Shown here: positions 1 through 8,764 of the stretch, in pieces
How the letters are laid out: each line of letters starts with the position of its first letter
Position numbering within the stretch: position 1 is the first letter of the stretch
Assembly (NCBI GenBank): GCA_963766005.1
Contig: CAVXYG010000008.1
Coordinates: forward strand, 124,001-188,000
Direction: 5' to 3'
Source of the DNA: CAVXYG01 sp963766005
GTDB lineage: Bacteria; Actinomycetota; Actinomycetes; S36-B12; GCA-2699445
Length of the DNA: 64,000 bases
Position numbers and translations under genes: made by a program
Notes under the pieces: generated by a model
Told to the model about the DNA's origin: nothing
The model's database searches: none
The model's input: the letters and a program-made list of their open reading frames with translations, nothing else

Positions 1-68
1 CCCGGCACCGAGTCCGGCGAGGGTAGCTGCGCCGATTCCGGGGGATCCGGGGCCAGGCCCGCCGTCAT
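1..68 (-). CDS. Possible 5' end of an unidentified gene, cut by the window edge
   Basis: An ATG at 68 opens a frame of 22 codons that runs off the left edge without a stop (begins MTAGLAPDPPESAQLPSPDS). It lies 48 nt downstream of the mshD stop on the same strand, where a next operon gene could sit. There is no clear Shine-Dalgarno and the piece is too short and Pro-rich to recognise. It may be non-coding. Confidence 0.2.
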   Translation of the reverse strand, partial: MTAGLAPDPPESAQLPSPDSVP

Positions 69-116
69 GGCCAGCTGTGCTGGCGGCATCCGCCCGCCTC
101 GCCTCGGGTGCGACGC

Positions 117-1010
117 CTACCCGGCGAACAACGTGTCCGTGTCGGCGCGATGGAAGCCGATCCCTTCGTACAGGTGCACGGCCGCGGCGTTGACGGCGTC
201 CACGTAGAGCAGCGCTGTCCTCGCGCCGACCGAGCGCAGATGCCCCAGACCGTGCAGGGCGAGCGCACGGGCGAGGCCTCGTCCCCGGTGGGCGGGCAGC
301 ACGCCGAGGACGTAGATCTCGCCGAGCGGCTCGGGCGGGTGCAGCTTGGTCCAGTGGAAGCCGGCGAGCTGGAGTTCGCCTTCGGCCTGGGCGAGGAAGA
401 ACCCCGCCGGGTCGAACCAGCTCTGCGAGATCCGCGACTGCAGATCCGTCTGCGTCCAACTGCCCTGATCGGGCAGGTCGGTGAACGCCGCAGCGTTGGC
501 CCGCAGGAACGCGGCATCGTCCCTGCCTGGCTCGAACGTGCGCAGGCGGTAGCCCGGGGGCGGATTGCCTGCGGGCAGTGCGTGGTCCAGACCCATCCGC
601 ATCTGATGCAGCCGCCGCTGCGCCCGCATGCCCATGGCCTGCGCGAACTGCGCCGTCGCCGAGTCGGAGCCGTGTGCCCAGATCGAGACCTGCGCCGGCG
701 CCACAAGTCCTTGCATCGCGCCGAGCACGGCCTCGCCCACCCCGTGACGGCGGGCATCTGGGCGCACTGCGAGTTCGGCCAGCATGGCGCGGGGGCCCGA
801 GGCGGTGGTCAGACAGCCGTAGCCGACAAGTCCGTCGGACTGCACGGCCAGGACGTGCCGGAGCTCGCCGGCGCGCGAAGCGGGGCGCAGCTCGAGCAGC
901 GTCTCCGCCGACACCGGGGGCCGTCCATCGGCAGCTGCAGCGGCGGCGATCAGGTCCAGCACCTCGGTCCACTCGCCCTGGGCGAGGACGTCGGTCGCGC
1001 GGACGATCAC
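117..1010 (-). CDS. mshD: Mycothiol synthase (mycothiol acetyltransferase)
   Basis: MshD transfers acetyl from acetyl-CoA to Cys-GlcN-Ins, the last step of mycothiol synthesis in the cytoplasm; mycothiol is the main low-molecular-weight thiol of actinobacteria. The 297-residue protein has two tandem GNAT domains: a degenerate N-terminal one (acetyl-CoA-loop-like stretch LAVRPDARRHGVGEAVL near 80-97) and an active-looking C-terminal one (VLGVLPAHRGRGLARAL near 234-250). The segment AAFTDLPDQGSW (about 173-184) matches the conserved inter-domain region of MshD. The GTG start at 1010 overlaps the stop of the upstream regulator gene by 4 nt (GTGA), so translation is probably coupled. A GlnR-MshD pair is also found in mycobacteria, which supports both calls. 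Confidence 0.9.
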   Translation of the reverse strand: MIVRATDVLAQGEWTEVLDLIAAAAAADGRPPVSAETLLELRPASRAGELRHVLAVQSDGLVGYGCLTTASGPRAMLAELAVRPDARRHGVGEAVLGAMQGLVAPAQVSIWAHGSDSATAQFAQAMGMRAQRRLHQMRMGLDHALPAGNPPPGYRLRTFEPGRDDAAFLRANAAAFTDLPDQGSWTQTDLQSRISQSWFDPAGFFLAQAEGELQLAGFHWTKLHPPEPLGEIYVLGVLPAHRGRGLARALALHGLGHLRSVGARTALLYVDAVNAAAVHLYEGIGFHRADTDTLFAG

Positions 1011-1786
1011 CCGGGACCGCCGGCCGTCCCGTCGGCCGGTTGCGGCGCGAGGTCGACTTCGTCCGCTGAGGAGCCGGCCTTCGCCGCGGTCGTGGTGTCA
1101 TCCCCCTCCCGCTGCGGGACGAAGCGGTAGCCGACGTTGCGCACGGTTCCGATCAAGCCGTCGTACTCCAGGCCGAGCTTGGCGCGCAGCCGGCGCACAT
1201 GGACATCGACCGTGCGCGTCCCGCCGTAGTAGTCGTAGCCCCACACCTCCTGCAGCAGTTGGGAACGTGTGAAGACCCGGCCAGGGTGCTGGGCCAGGAA
1301 TTTCAGCAGCTCGAACTCCTTGAAGGTCAGGTCGAGCCCGCGACTGCCGACCCGCGAGGAGTACGCGGCCTCGTCGATGACGAGGTCCCCGCGGCGGATC
1401 TCGGTCGACACGGCGCTGTCGGAATCCAGCGCGGCGGCGTGCAGCGCCCCGACCGCGAGTCGCAGCCGGGCCTCGATCTCCGCCGGACCGGCGTGGCAGA
1501 GCAGCACATCATCCATGCCCCAGTCCGACTGGAGGGCGGACAATCCGCCCTCGGTCACGATGAGCAGCACCGGCGCCGTGGCTCCCGTGGTTCGGATGAA
1601 GCGGCACAGCGAGCGGGCTTGCGGCAGGCTCCGGGAGCCGTCGACCAGCAGCGCGTCGTGGGGCGGTGCGTCGAGCAGCACACCGGCCTCCGCCGGGAGG
1701 ACCCGCACTTGGTGGGTGAGCAGTTCCAGGGAGGGCAGGGCGTCGGCCGCAGGCCCGGCCAGCGAGGTGAGGAGCAACAGCCTCAT
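1007..1786 (-). CDS. glnR: GlnR-type orphan response regulator (nitrogen regulation)
   Basis: An OmpR/PhoB-family DNA-binding regulator of 259 residues: an atypical receiver domain (about 1-115) and a winged-helix domain (about 140-230, with DVHVRRLRAKLG and the closing VGYRFVP). The receiver reads ELLTHQVRVLPAEAGVLLDA then HDALLVDG (Asp at about 49), and lacks the usual acidic cluster and phosphorylation layout, as in GlnR. In related actinobacteria GlnR controls ammonium assimilation genes. The frame is open further upstream to 1879, but the ATG at 1786 follows AAGGGGG and gives the family N-terminus MRLLLLTSL, so that start is chosen. A likely -10 (TATCGT, 1823-1818) and a palindrome at 1827-1842 lie upstream in the divergent promoter region. 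Confidence 0.85.
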   Translation of the reverse strand: MRLLLLTSLAGPAADALPSLELLTHQVRVLPAEAGVLLDAPPHDALLVDGSRSLPQARSLCRFIRTTGATAPVLLIVTEGGLSALQSDWGMDDVLLCHAGPAEIEARLRLAVGALHAAALDSDSAVSTEIRRGDLVIDEAAYSSRVGSRGLDLTFKEFELLKFLAQHPGRVFTRSQLLQEVWGYDYYGGTRTVDVHVRRLRAKLGLEYDGLIGTVRNVGYRFVPQREGDDTTTAAKAGSSADEVDLAPQPADGTAGGPG

Positions 1787-1826
1787 CCGGCACGCCCCCT
1801 TCTCGTGATCCGCTCCTACGATAACG

Positions 1827-1842
1827 CCCCGACATGTCGGGG
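1827..1842. promoter_or_regulatory. Perfect 16-bp palindrome in the glnR/thioredoxin divergent promoter
   Basis: CCCCGACATGTCGGGG is a perfect inverted repeat in the 149-bp divergent spacer. On the glnR side it sits 3 nt upstream of a -10-like TATCGT (1823-1818), where a bound protein would cover the spacer and -35 region. Candidate operator; the regulator is unknown. Confidence 0.5.
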
Positions 1843-1935
1843 GCTCCGGGTGAGCAACGACCCGGGAAGGCTGCATCATGGAATCCCGTGCCAGTTCGCG
1901 GTGTTAGGGCATTGCACGGCAGAAGGAGCAGCTTC

Positions 1936-2397
1936 GTGGAAAGCGGATTGGTGGTACTGGTCGCATCGCTCGCGGTCGCGACGGCGTTCGGCCTGTGGCG
2001 ACGCCGGGTGGACGGCAACGTGACGCCCGTGGATGCCTCTGCCCACGCCGCCTCGCCTCGTTCGGCGGCCGCGCAGGAGGAACTGATGCACCTCGTCCCC
2101 GAGGATCTTGGGGCCCCGCTGGGTCCCACCGCCACCTTGGTGCAGTTCTCCTCGGCGTTCTGTCAGCCATGCCGAGCGACCCGCCAGGTGCTCGGCCAAG
2201 TCAGCGAGATGGTCCAGGGCGTGGCGCACGTGGAGGTCGACGCCGAGCAGCACCTGGACCTGGTGCGCCGACTGCACGTCATGCGCACGCCCACGGTCTT
2301 CGTTCTCGACGCCAGCGGCGCTGTCCGCAAGCGGGCCGCAGGGACGCCGCGCAAGGCCGACATCATCGCCGCGCTCGGCGAGTTCGTCACGACGTGA
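1936..2397 (+). CDS. Membrane-anchored thioredoxin-like protein (ThiX-like)
   Basis: The 153-residue protein has one N-terminal membrane segment (about 4-20, VLVASLAVATAFGLW) followed by a thioredoxin fold with the active-site motif CQPC (Cys76-Cys79, in FSSAFCQPCRATRQVL) and the cis-Pro loop RTPTVFVLD. The active site probably faces the cell exterior, where it would exchange thiols and disulfides. The GTG start at 1936 follows AGGAG by 7 nt; an upstream ATG at 1834 lacks a ribosome site. It is transcribed divergently from glnR, as is the thioredoxin gene thiX near glnR in mycobacteria, and a DUF4395 gene follows at 9 nt. Confidence 0.8.
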   Translation: MESGLVVLVASLAVATAFGLWRRRVDGNVTPVDASAHAASPRSAAAQEELMHLVPEDLGAPLGPTATLVQFSSAFCQPCRATRQVLGQVSEMVQGVAHVEVDAEQHLDLVRRLHVMRTPTVFVLDASGAVRKRAAGTPRKADIIAALGEFVTT

Positions 2398-2406
2398 GGG
2401 GGATCC

Positions 2407-2889
2407 ATGAGTGAGCACACCGGGCGGCCGACGGCCGAGTCGGGTCCGGCCACGGGCGGGCGTGCCGGTCTCGTCGATCCGCGCGGGCCGCGGTTCGGGG
2501 CGGCGATCACCTCGGCGGTCCTCGCTGTCGTGCTGGTGGCGCTGCCCGGGCCCGCTGGCACCGCCCTGCTGGCGCTGCAGACGGCGGTCTTCGCCCTCGG
2601 CGCCCTCGGCGGCCTGCGGCTGGCCCCCTACGGATGGCTGTACCGGATGCTGGTCCGGCCGCGGCTGGGCCCGCCAACGGAGTGGGAGGAGGAGGCGCCG
2701 CCCCGCTTCGCGCAGTCGGTCGGCCTCGCCTTCGCGGCCGCGGCCCTCGTTGCCGTCCTGCTCGGCTGGACCGGGGTCGCTGTCGCCGCGGTGGCACTCG
2801 CGTTCGTCGCAGCCTTCCTCAATGCCGCTTTCGGCTACTGCCTGGGCTGCGAGATGTACCTGGTGCTGCGCCGGGTAGCGTCGCACTGA
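2407..2889 (+). CDS. DUF4395 membrane protein
   Basis: A 160-residue integral membrane protein with two pairs of hydrophobic helices. It carries the DUF4395 hallmarks: VDPRGPRFGAAI near the N-terminus (about 23-34) and AFLNAAFGYCLGCEMYLVL near the C-terminus, where two Cys (CLGC) could form a redox or metal-binding pair. Members of this family are commonly encoded next to thioredoxin-like genes, as here (9 nt behind one), which suggests a joint role in thiol redox at the membrane. The exact function is unknown. Confidence 0.8.
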   Translation: MSEHTGRPTAESGPATGGRAGLVDPRGPRFGAAITSAVLAVVLVALPGPAGTALLALQTAVFALGALGGLRLAPYGWLYRMLVRPRLGPPTEWEEEAPPRFAQSVGLAFAAAALVAVLLGWTGVAVAAVALAFVAAFLNAAFGYCLGCEMYLVLRRVASH

Positions 2890-3154
2890 AGCGGTCTCGG
2901 CTCCGACATATCGCCCGACCTGCGCCGACCACGGCTCCACTCGGCCGGCCACCCGCGTGACAGACGGATGCCGGTGATGCGCGGGGAAGCCGGATGCTCG
3001 CACCGGGGTGGTCGACGCGGAGCCCGAGCGCTGCTGGCCGAACACCCGCTCCTCACCTGCCGGTCGCCACTGGCCGGCATGCCCGGAATGCGACTTGGGC
3101 GGCGCGCGTGCTGCGAAGGGCGAGGACTGAGCATGCCGCAGCACCGCCCGCTGC

Positions 3155-5248
3155 TCAGCCCTCGCCCGACTGCGCGCCCGAGTGCGCGCCCGGCTGCCGC
3201 TCACGCCGGTCGCTGTCCGCCGACGTCTGCCGCTGCGCCATCCGGGCGAGCCGGGCGTTGTAGGCCTTGAGCTCGGCGTCGCCGTCGCGGTCGGCCGCCC
3301 GGTCGATCCGGCGCGCGAGCCGATCCTCGCTGCGCGCCCATTGGACCGAGAGCGCGGTCATGACGATGAGCGTCGGTAGCTCGCCGAGGGCCCATGCGAT
3401 GCCGCCGGCGGTGTAGGTGTCGTAGCCGGGATCGGTCAGCCAAGGCGGTTGCACGAGGCCGTACCAACTCTGCGCCAGCGGCTCGGGCATCATCATCAGC
3501 GCGACGCCGAAGAACCCATGCAGTGCCAGCGACAGCAGCAGGATGATCATCTTCAGCCAGTACGGCGTCGGCCGGGCGGTGGGGTCCACGCCGATGATGA
3601 CCCAGTAGAACAAGTAGCCCGACAACACGAAATGGACCTGCATCGCCAGGTGGCCGAGGTGGTTGCTCATCAGGGCGGGGAACAGCTCGGTGAAGTACAG
3701 CCCGTACAGGCTCAGGATCGACACGGCCAGGACGTAGAAGGGGTTGGTGATCACTCGGGACAGCGGGCTGTGCAGACCCCACAGCACCCATTCCCGCGGC
3801 CCCCGATCGCCGGACCTGCTCGGTCGGAGCGCCCGCAGGGCCAGCGTGATCGGCGCCCCGAGCACGAGGAATACCGGCACGAGCATCGCCAGCACCATGT
3901 GCTGCAGCATGTGCAGGCTGACCGAGACGACGCTGTAGGCCGCGATCAGCCCGTTCGTCGCCCAGAGCAGTGCCAGGAGGCCGAGGATCCACGACACGGT
4001 GCGACCGACCGGCCAGTGGTCGCCGCGGCGCCGCATCGTCACCACGCCCCACAGATAGGCCACGAGTGCCACGCCGCAGATCACGAGCCAGAACGGCTCC
4101 GGGTGCCAGCCCCCGAGCACCGATGCCAGCGACGGCTCCGGCGGGAAGGGGAAGCCGAGCAGTTCCTCGGCCGGTGATCCGAGCGGGATCGGGATGCGGG
4201 TGTTGGGCGTGCGCGTGAGGGCGACGGCGACGCCGACGGCCCCGCCGAGCAGGGTCCCTTCGGCGAGCAGCCACCGCCACCGGCGCAGCGCGCCGCCGGC
4301 GAGCGTGGCAGCTGCGGCGATGCTGCGCCGGGATGCGTACGCGACCGCGGCCAGCCCCGCGAGCAGCGCGATCTTGAGCAGCACGAGCCAGCCGTAGCCG
4401 GTGGCCCAGAGGTCGCCCGGCTGCTCCACGCGCGCATACGCCGCGCCCGCGCCGCTGGCCGCGAGCGCGACGAGCGCGACGATGACGAGTCGCCCGTAGC
4501 GCGGCAGCAGGGTGGCCTGTCCCGGGTCGCGGCGCAGGATGTGCCAGGCGACGGCGACCAGGCTGCCCAGCCAGGCCGCCGCCGCGGCGCCGTGCACGAG
4601 TCCGGCGGTGATGGCCAGGCCATGGTCGCCGAGCCCGTGGCTGTGCCCGGTGACGCTCGGTGCCACGATGCCGATGCCGGCCACGGCCAGCATGATCGTT
4701 GCCGGCCCCGTGCGGCTGACCCAGGGCGTGGCCGCCGCAACGGCCGCCGCGCAGAGCGAGGTGAGGAAGAAGGCGACCTGGGTGTCCACGGCGAACAGGT
4801 AGGTGGCCAGGACGCCGGGATCGAGCGCCTCGTGCAGCGGCATCCCCACCATCATCGCGTGGTGCATGAGCATGGTCGCGGTTGCTGCCGCCCACCACAG
4901 CGCCGCGGCCCAGCCCGCGCGCTGCACGTCGCGCCGACCGATGCGCGAGAGCAGGCCCGACCGCCCCTGGGGCGCGAGGAACGCAGCAGTGATGAGCCAT
5001 CCCACGGTCAAGGTGCCCGCGGCCACGGCGATGGCGCGCGAAAGGGGCAGGCCCCACCCGACGACGCCGCCGGGGTCGGATGCGCCGGGCGCAGGGCCCT
5101 GCCACCAGGAGCCGGCGATGACCAGGCCGCCGAGCAGTCCGATCGCCACGGCCAGGGGGAGCAGCCAGATCCAGCGCGTCGAGCGCGGGCTGAGGCCGAG
5201 CGAGCGGCGCTCGGGCCGGGTGCGCGGCGCGGGGGTCGCTCGGGTCAC
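3155..5248 (-). CDS. CopD-CtaG fusion: copper-resistance/cytochrome c oxidase assembly membrane protein
   Basis: A 697-residue polytopic membrane protein with two modules. The first half resembles CopD (copper import/resistance), with His-rich helices containing HHAMMVGMP and GHSHGLGDH. The second half is CtaG (caa3-type cytochrome oxidase assembly), with HMLQHMVLAMLVPVFLVLGAP, HLAMQVHFVLSGYLF and LHGFFGVAL. The His/Met residues are plausible Cu ligands, and the protein probably delivers copper to the CuA/CuB sites of a terminal oxidase; fusions of this type are common in actinobacteria. The longer open frame upstream is discounted: the GTG at 5248 lies 6 nt after a -10-like TACTCT (5260-5255), so the mRNA may be leaderless. 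It lies 73 nt downstream of the mannosyltransferase gene on the same strand. Confidence 0.85.
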   Translation of the reverse strand: MTRATPAPRTRPERRSLGLSPRSTRWIWLLPLAVAIGLLGGLVIAGSWWQGPAPGASDPGGVVGWGLPLSRAIAVAAGTLTVGWLITAAFLAPQGRSGLLSRIGRRDVQRAGWAAALWWAAATATMLMHHAMMVGMPLHEALDPGVLATYLFAVDTQVAFFLTSLCAAAVAAATPWVSRTGPATIMLAVAGIGIVAPSVTGHSHGLGDHGLAITAGLVHGAAAAAWLGSLVAVAWHILRRDPGQATLLPRYGRLVIVALVALAASGAGAAYARVEQPGDLWATGYGWLVLLKIALLAGLAAVAYASRRSIAAAATLAGGALRRWRWLLAEGTLLGGAVGVAVALTRTPNTRIPIPLGSPAEELLGFPFPPEPSLASVLGGWHPEPFWLVICGVALVAYLWGVVTMRRRGDHWPVGRTVSWILGLLALLWATNGLIAAYSVVSVSLHMLQHMVLAMLVPVFLVLGAPITLALRALRPSRSGDRGPREWVLWGLHSPLSRVITNPFYVLAVSILSLYGLYFTELFPALMSNHLGHLAMQVHFVLSGYLFYWVIIGVDPTARPTPYWLKMIILLLSLALHGFFGVALMMMPEPLAQSWYGLVQPPWLTDPGYDTYTAGGIAWALGELPTLIVMTALSVQWARSEDRLARRIDRAADRDGDAELKAYNARLARMAQRQTSADSDRRERQPGAHSGAQSGEG

Positions 5249-5254
5249 CCCTCC

Positions 5255-5260
5255 AGAGTA
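5255..5260 (-). promoter_or_regulatory. -10 element (TACTCT) for leaderless copD-ctaG mRNA
   Basis: TACTCT ends 6 nt before the GTG at 5248, the spacing expected when transcription starts at or next to the start codon. GGAGGG lies between them but directly abuts the GTG, too close for a normal ribosome site. Confidence 0.5.
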
Positions 5261-5321
5261 GGTTGCCCCGACGGGGGTCCGGTCGCCTGTGCTGGACCTG
5301 GCGCACCGGGCACGGGGCTGC

Positions 5322-6899
5322 TCAGATCCATGACGGGAACCACATCCGGCGCTGCCACGCGGTGAAGGGGATCTCCTGCCCGGTCCAGACGGGGAAGAAC
5401 CACCAGGCCGCGACCACGACCAGGAGCAGGAAGCCGCCCACGGCGAGGATGCGCCAGGACCGGGATCGGCGAAGCTGCCGACCAGGGGCAGTCCCCGCGA
5501 CGACCCGAGCCGGCGCATCGCCGGCGCCGATCACGGCACCCAGGCTCAGCGTCAGCGCCGAGACCAGGAATGGCGCCAGGACGACCGCATAGAAGCCGAA
5601 CACGGTCCGGTCGGGGAAGAGCAACCACGGCAGCCAGCCCGCCGCCACGCCGACAACCACGGCGCTGCTGCGCCAGTCCCGAACGAACACGGCCCGGTAG
5701 GCCTGGTGGAGCAGCGCGGCGCTGCCCGCCCACCAGATCACGGGGTTGCCCAGCGCGATCACAGCGGACGAGCAGCGCCCGGCTCCGCAGTCGAGGCCGT
5801 CGCCGTCGTAGAAGAACGACGTCGGCCGGGCCTGGAGCAGCCAGCCCCAGGGCGAGGCCTCGTAGGGGTGCTCCTGGTCGAGTCCGACATGGAAGCCGTA
5901 GATCTGCTCGTGGTAGTGCCACAGCGCGCCCAGCCACTGGGGCACGAGGCCGGTTCCGGCATCCGCTCGCCACTGCCGGCCCCAGCCGTCGGCGGTGAGG
6001 ATCCACCCGCTCCAGGTCGCGAGGTAGACCAGGGCGCCGACCCCCACGATGGCAATGGCGGCCGGCAGGGCGTCGGTCAGCAGCGCGGAGCGCCAGGGGT
6101 GCGCGTCGCCGGCCCGGCGACGACTGGCGATCTCCCAGAGGACGGTGAGGAGCCCGAAGGCGGCGACGTACCACAGCGCGCTCCACTTCACGCCGCAGGC
6201 CAGGCCCAGCAGGACGCCCGCGGCGATGCGCCACACGCGCAGGCTGGGAGCGCGGCCGGGCGGGCCGAGCCTGAGGTAGCGGGCCCTCGTGTGGTCGCGG
6301 TCGATGAGGAGGGCGGCGAACGCCGCAAGGACGAACAGCATCAGGAAGGTGTCCAGCAGCGCGGTCCGTCCGACGGTCAGGTGCAGTCCGTCGAAGGCGA
6401 GCAGGCCCGCCGCGATCGTGCCGAGCAGGGCCCTGCCCGTGAGGCGCAGCACGACGCGTCCCAGGATCAGGATGCTGAGGACGCTGGCGATGGCGGCCGC
6501 CAAGCGCCAGCCGACGGGCTGCACCCCCAGGGCCATCTCGCCCAGTCCGATGAGCCACTTGCCCACCGGCGGGTGGACCACGAAGGACGGCTCACCGGTG
6601 AAGACATCAGCGCCGGCCACATCGGGAGCAGTTGCCAGCAGGATGCCGTCCGCGTCGGGGACCGTGGCCTGCTCGGTGCCGAAGCGCACCAGACCGAGGG
6701 CGTCCTTGGCGTAGTAGGTCTCATCGAAGACGAACGCGTGCGGCGCGCCCAAGTCCCATAGCCGCAGCACGGCCCCGATGGCAGCGGCGGCGATCGGGCC
6801 GGCCCAGCCCAACCACAGCGGGGACAACCTCCAGAGCGGCCGTCGAACGGGTCCCGACAGGGGCTCCACTGGTCGCCGCGGGGGTGCTGGCAGTGCCAC
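5322..6899 (-). CDS. pmt: Protein O-mannosyltransferase (Pmt, GT39)
   Basis: This enzyme moves mannose from polyprenyl-phosphate-mannose to Ser/Thr of exported proteins on the outer face of the membrane. The 525-residue polytopic protein has the catalytic acidic pair in the first loop (FDETYYAKDA, Asp59-Glu60), the HPPVGKW motif, and many membrane helices through to FPVWTGQEIPFTAW near the C-terminus. Pmt divergent from or adjacent to rsmI is the usual actinobacterial arrangement; here the DUF4012 and two surface-protein genes lie in between, and those exported proteins could be its substrates (inference). The GTG at 6899 is preceded at 6 nt by TAGGAT and has no Shine-Dalgarno, so it is probably leaderless. 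Confidence 0.9.
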   Translation of the reverse strand: MALPAPPRRPVEPLSGPVRRPLWRLSPLWLGWAGPIAAAAIGAVLRLWDLGAPHAFVFDETYYAKDALGLVRFGTEQATVPDADGILLATAPDVAGADVFTGEPSFVVHPPVGKWLIGLGEMALGVQPVGWRLAAAIASVLSILILGRVVLRLTGRALLGTIAAGLLAFDGLHLTVGRTALLDTFLMLFVLAAFAALLIDRDHTRARYLRLGPPGRAPSLRVWRIAAGVLLGLACGVKWSALWYVAAFGLLTVLWEIASRRRAGDAHPWRSALLTDALPAAIAIVGVGALVYLATWSGWILTADGWGRQWRADAGTGLVPQWLGALWHYHEQIYGFHVGLDQEHPYEASPWGWLLQARPTSFFYDGDGLDCGAGRCSSAVIALGNPVIWWAGSAALLHQAYRAVFVRDWRSSAVVVGVAAGWLPWLLFPDRTVFGFYAVVLAPFLVSALTLSLGAVIGAGDAPARVVAGTAPGRQLRRSRSWRILAVGGFLLLVVVAAWWFFPVWTGQEIPFTAWQRRMWFPSWI

Positions 6900-6905
6900 C
6901 GGTTC

Positions 6906-6911
6906 ATCCTA
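6906..6911 (-). promoter_or_regulatory. -10 element (TAGGAT) for leaderless pmt
   Basis: TAGGAT read on the minus strand ends 6 nt before the GTG start of pmt. Only 15 nt separate the pmt and DUF4012 start codons as called, so two back-to-back promoters overlap here. Confidence 0.6.
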
Positions 6912-6914
6912 GGC

Positions 6915-8666
6915 GTGCGGCGGTGCGAGGATGATCCACGTGAGCGGCCCCCGGCGCCTGCGGCGCACCTCGCCGGCAGCCGCGGTGCTGCAGCCGCGGC
7001 CACCGCGGCCGCGGCCGCCGTCGTCGCGATCCTGGTGGCGGCTGTGCTGGCCGTGTTCCACGCCCTCGGGGCCCGCGCCGCGGCGCAGGACCTGAGGCAA
7101 TCGGCTGGCGGCGGCGAGGTGTCCGTCGCGGTCGAGGCGCTGGCGCAGTTGGAGCACCACACCGCAGGGCTTGGCCGCTGGGGAGGGGGTCCGCCCTGGA
7201 CCTGGCTGGAATGGTTGCCCTGGGTCGGCGACGCCCTGGATGCCACGACCACGCTCGCCGCGTCTGTGGACACCGTGGTGACGCCGCTGGCGCCCATCCT
7301 GGCCGACATCGCCGATCGCGGGTCGGGCGAGCTCGCCGACACTGCGGCGCTGCTCGCCGAGCGGTCGCCGGCACTGGTCGAGATCGGTCGGGATGCCCTG
7401 CGGGTGGCGCCCGACGTCGCGGGTATCCGGGTCGAGGATCTGGCCTGGCCGTGGCGCGACCCGATCGCGCAGACGCGCCAGGAGTACCTGGACGTGACGA
7501 CTGCGGCGACCGCCGTTGCCGCGGGATCGCTGCTGATCCCGGGACTGCTCGGAACCGAGGAGCCCTCGTCGTGGGTGCTTGTGGCCGCGCAGCCGGCCGA
7601 GGCCCGGGGCTCCGGCGCCGGGTTCTTCGGCGCGCTGGCGATCATGGAGGCGGCTGCCGGCGAACTGGCCCTCGCCGAGGTGCGCCCGAACGACGAGGTC
7701 TTCGACGTGCCGGCCGATCTGGCGGTTCTGCCGCCGGAGTTCGCCGAGCTGTGGGGGCCGTCGGCGGCATACATCTGGGGCCACAACCAGACGCGCAACT
7801 ACCCGTCCGCCGCCGCGCTGCTGCGTCAGACCAGCGCCGCGACCGGCACCGATCCGGAGTACATCGTCGCCATCGACCCGCGCGTGGTCGCGGCCATCCT
7901 GGAGTTGACCGGGCCGGTGACCGCTGCGGGAGTGACGATCGACGCGGCATCGGCCGAGGACTACCTGACCCGCGGCATCTACCGGCAGTTCCCCGAAGGC
8001 GGCGCCAAGGACACCGCGGCATCGGAGCTGATGGCCGCAGCGTTTGCCGCGCTGCAGACCACGGCCGTCGCACCTGCCGACCTGGCGCAGGCCTTGGCCG
8101 GACCTGTCGCCGAGCAGCGCCTCGTCGCCTGGGCCGCGGATCCCGCCGAGCAGGAGGTCGTGGCCTGGACCCCGATCGCCGGCGCTCTGCCGGAGGACGA
8201 CTGGACGCTCACCGCCGCGATCAACAATGTCGCCGGCAACAAACTCGACGCGTATCTGGACACCGATGTCGTGCTGTCGCTCTCGGGCTCGTGCCCGGGC
8301 ACGACCGAGGGCGAGATAGCGATGACGCTGACCTATACCGGCATCCCCCCGGACCTGCCGGACTACGTGGTGCGGGGAGTCCGCGGCCCCGATGTCTACG
8401 CGGGCACCCGGCTGCTCGTGCACGTGTACGGCCCGCCGTCTGCGGACCTCACAGCGATGACGATCGATGGCCGACCGGCGCTTCCGCAACGGGGCACCGA
8501 GCTCGGCCGACCGGTCTGGGGAACACCCCTGGACCTCCAGCCCGGAGTCCGCAGAACGGTGGAGGTCGCCTTCGCCGCGCCAGCCGGCGATGCGCCGCCC
8601 GGATTCGTACCCCAGCCCATGGTGCGAGATACCGAGGTCGTCGTCAGCGACGACAGGGATTGTTGA
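6915..8666 (+). CDS. DUF4012 domain-containing membrane-anchored protein
   Basis: The 583-residue protein has one N-terminal transmembrane segment (about 36-54, VVAILVAAVLAVFHALG) and a large extracellular part with DUF4012 features: AQPAEARGSGAGFFGALAIM (about 222-241), HNQTRNYPSAA, and the later INNVAGNKLDAYL. DUF4012 proteins are found around cell-wall and exopolysaccharide genes of actinobacteria; their biochemical role is unknown to me. The start is uncertain. The in-frame GTG at 6915 gives an odd N-terminus, while an out-of-frame GTG at 6940 (VSGPRRLRR, 7 nt after GAGGAT) looks like a natural leaderless start and would need a one-base shift before about 7020. It is followed by two exported surface proteins. 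Confidence 0.75.
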   Translation: MRRCEDDPRERPPAPAAHLAGSRGAAAAATAAAAAVVAILVAAVLAVFHALGARAAAQDLRQSAGGGEVSVAVEALAQLEHHTAGLGRWGGGPPWTWLEWLPWVGDALDATTTLAASVDTVVTPLAPILADIADRGSGELADTAALLAERSPALVEIGRDALRVAPDVAGIRVEDLAWPWRDPIAQTRQEYLDVTTAATAVAAGSLLIPGLLGTEEPSSWVLVAAQPAEARGSGAGFFGALAIMEAAAGELALAEVRPNDEVFDVPADLAVLPPEFAELWGPSAAYIWGHNQTRNYPSAAALLRQTSAATGTDPEYIVAIDPRVVAAILELTGPVTAAGVTIDAASAEDYLTRGIYRQFPEGGAKDTAASELMAAAFAALQTTAVAPADLAQALAGPVAEQRLVAWAADPAEQEVVAWTPIAGALPEDDWTLTAAINNVAGNKLDAYLDTDVVLSLSGSCPGTTEGEIAMTLTYTGIPPDLPDYVVRGVRGPDVYAGTRLLVHVYGPPSADLTAMTIDGRPALPQRGTELGRPVWGTPLDLQPGVRRTVEVAFAAPAGDAPPGFVPQPMVRDTEVVVSDDRDC

Positions 8667-8764
8667 GGCGTCGCTCCTTGGAGAGTCGCTGGACCTGGGG
8701 CTACTGTGGGTAATAGGCGCTACGCTCTGATTAGGACACTAGTCGAAACAACCGGGGGATCCCG

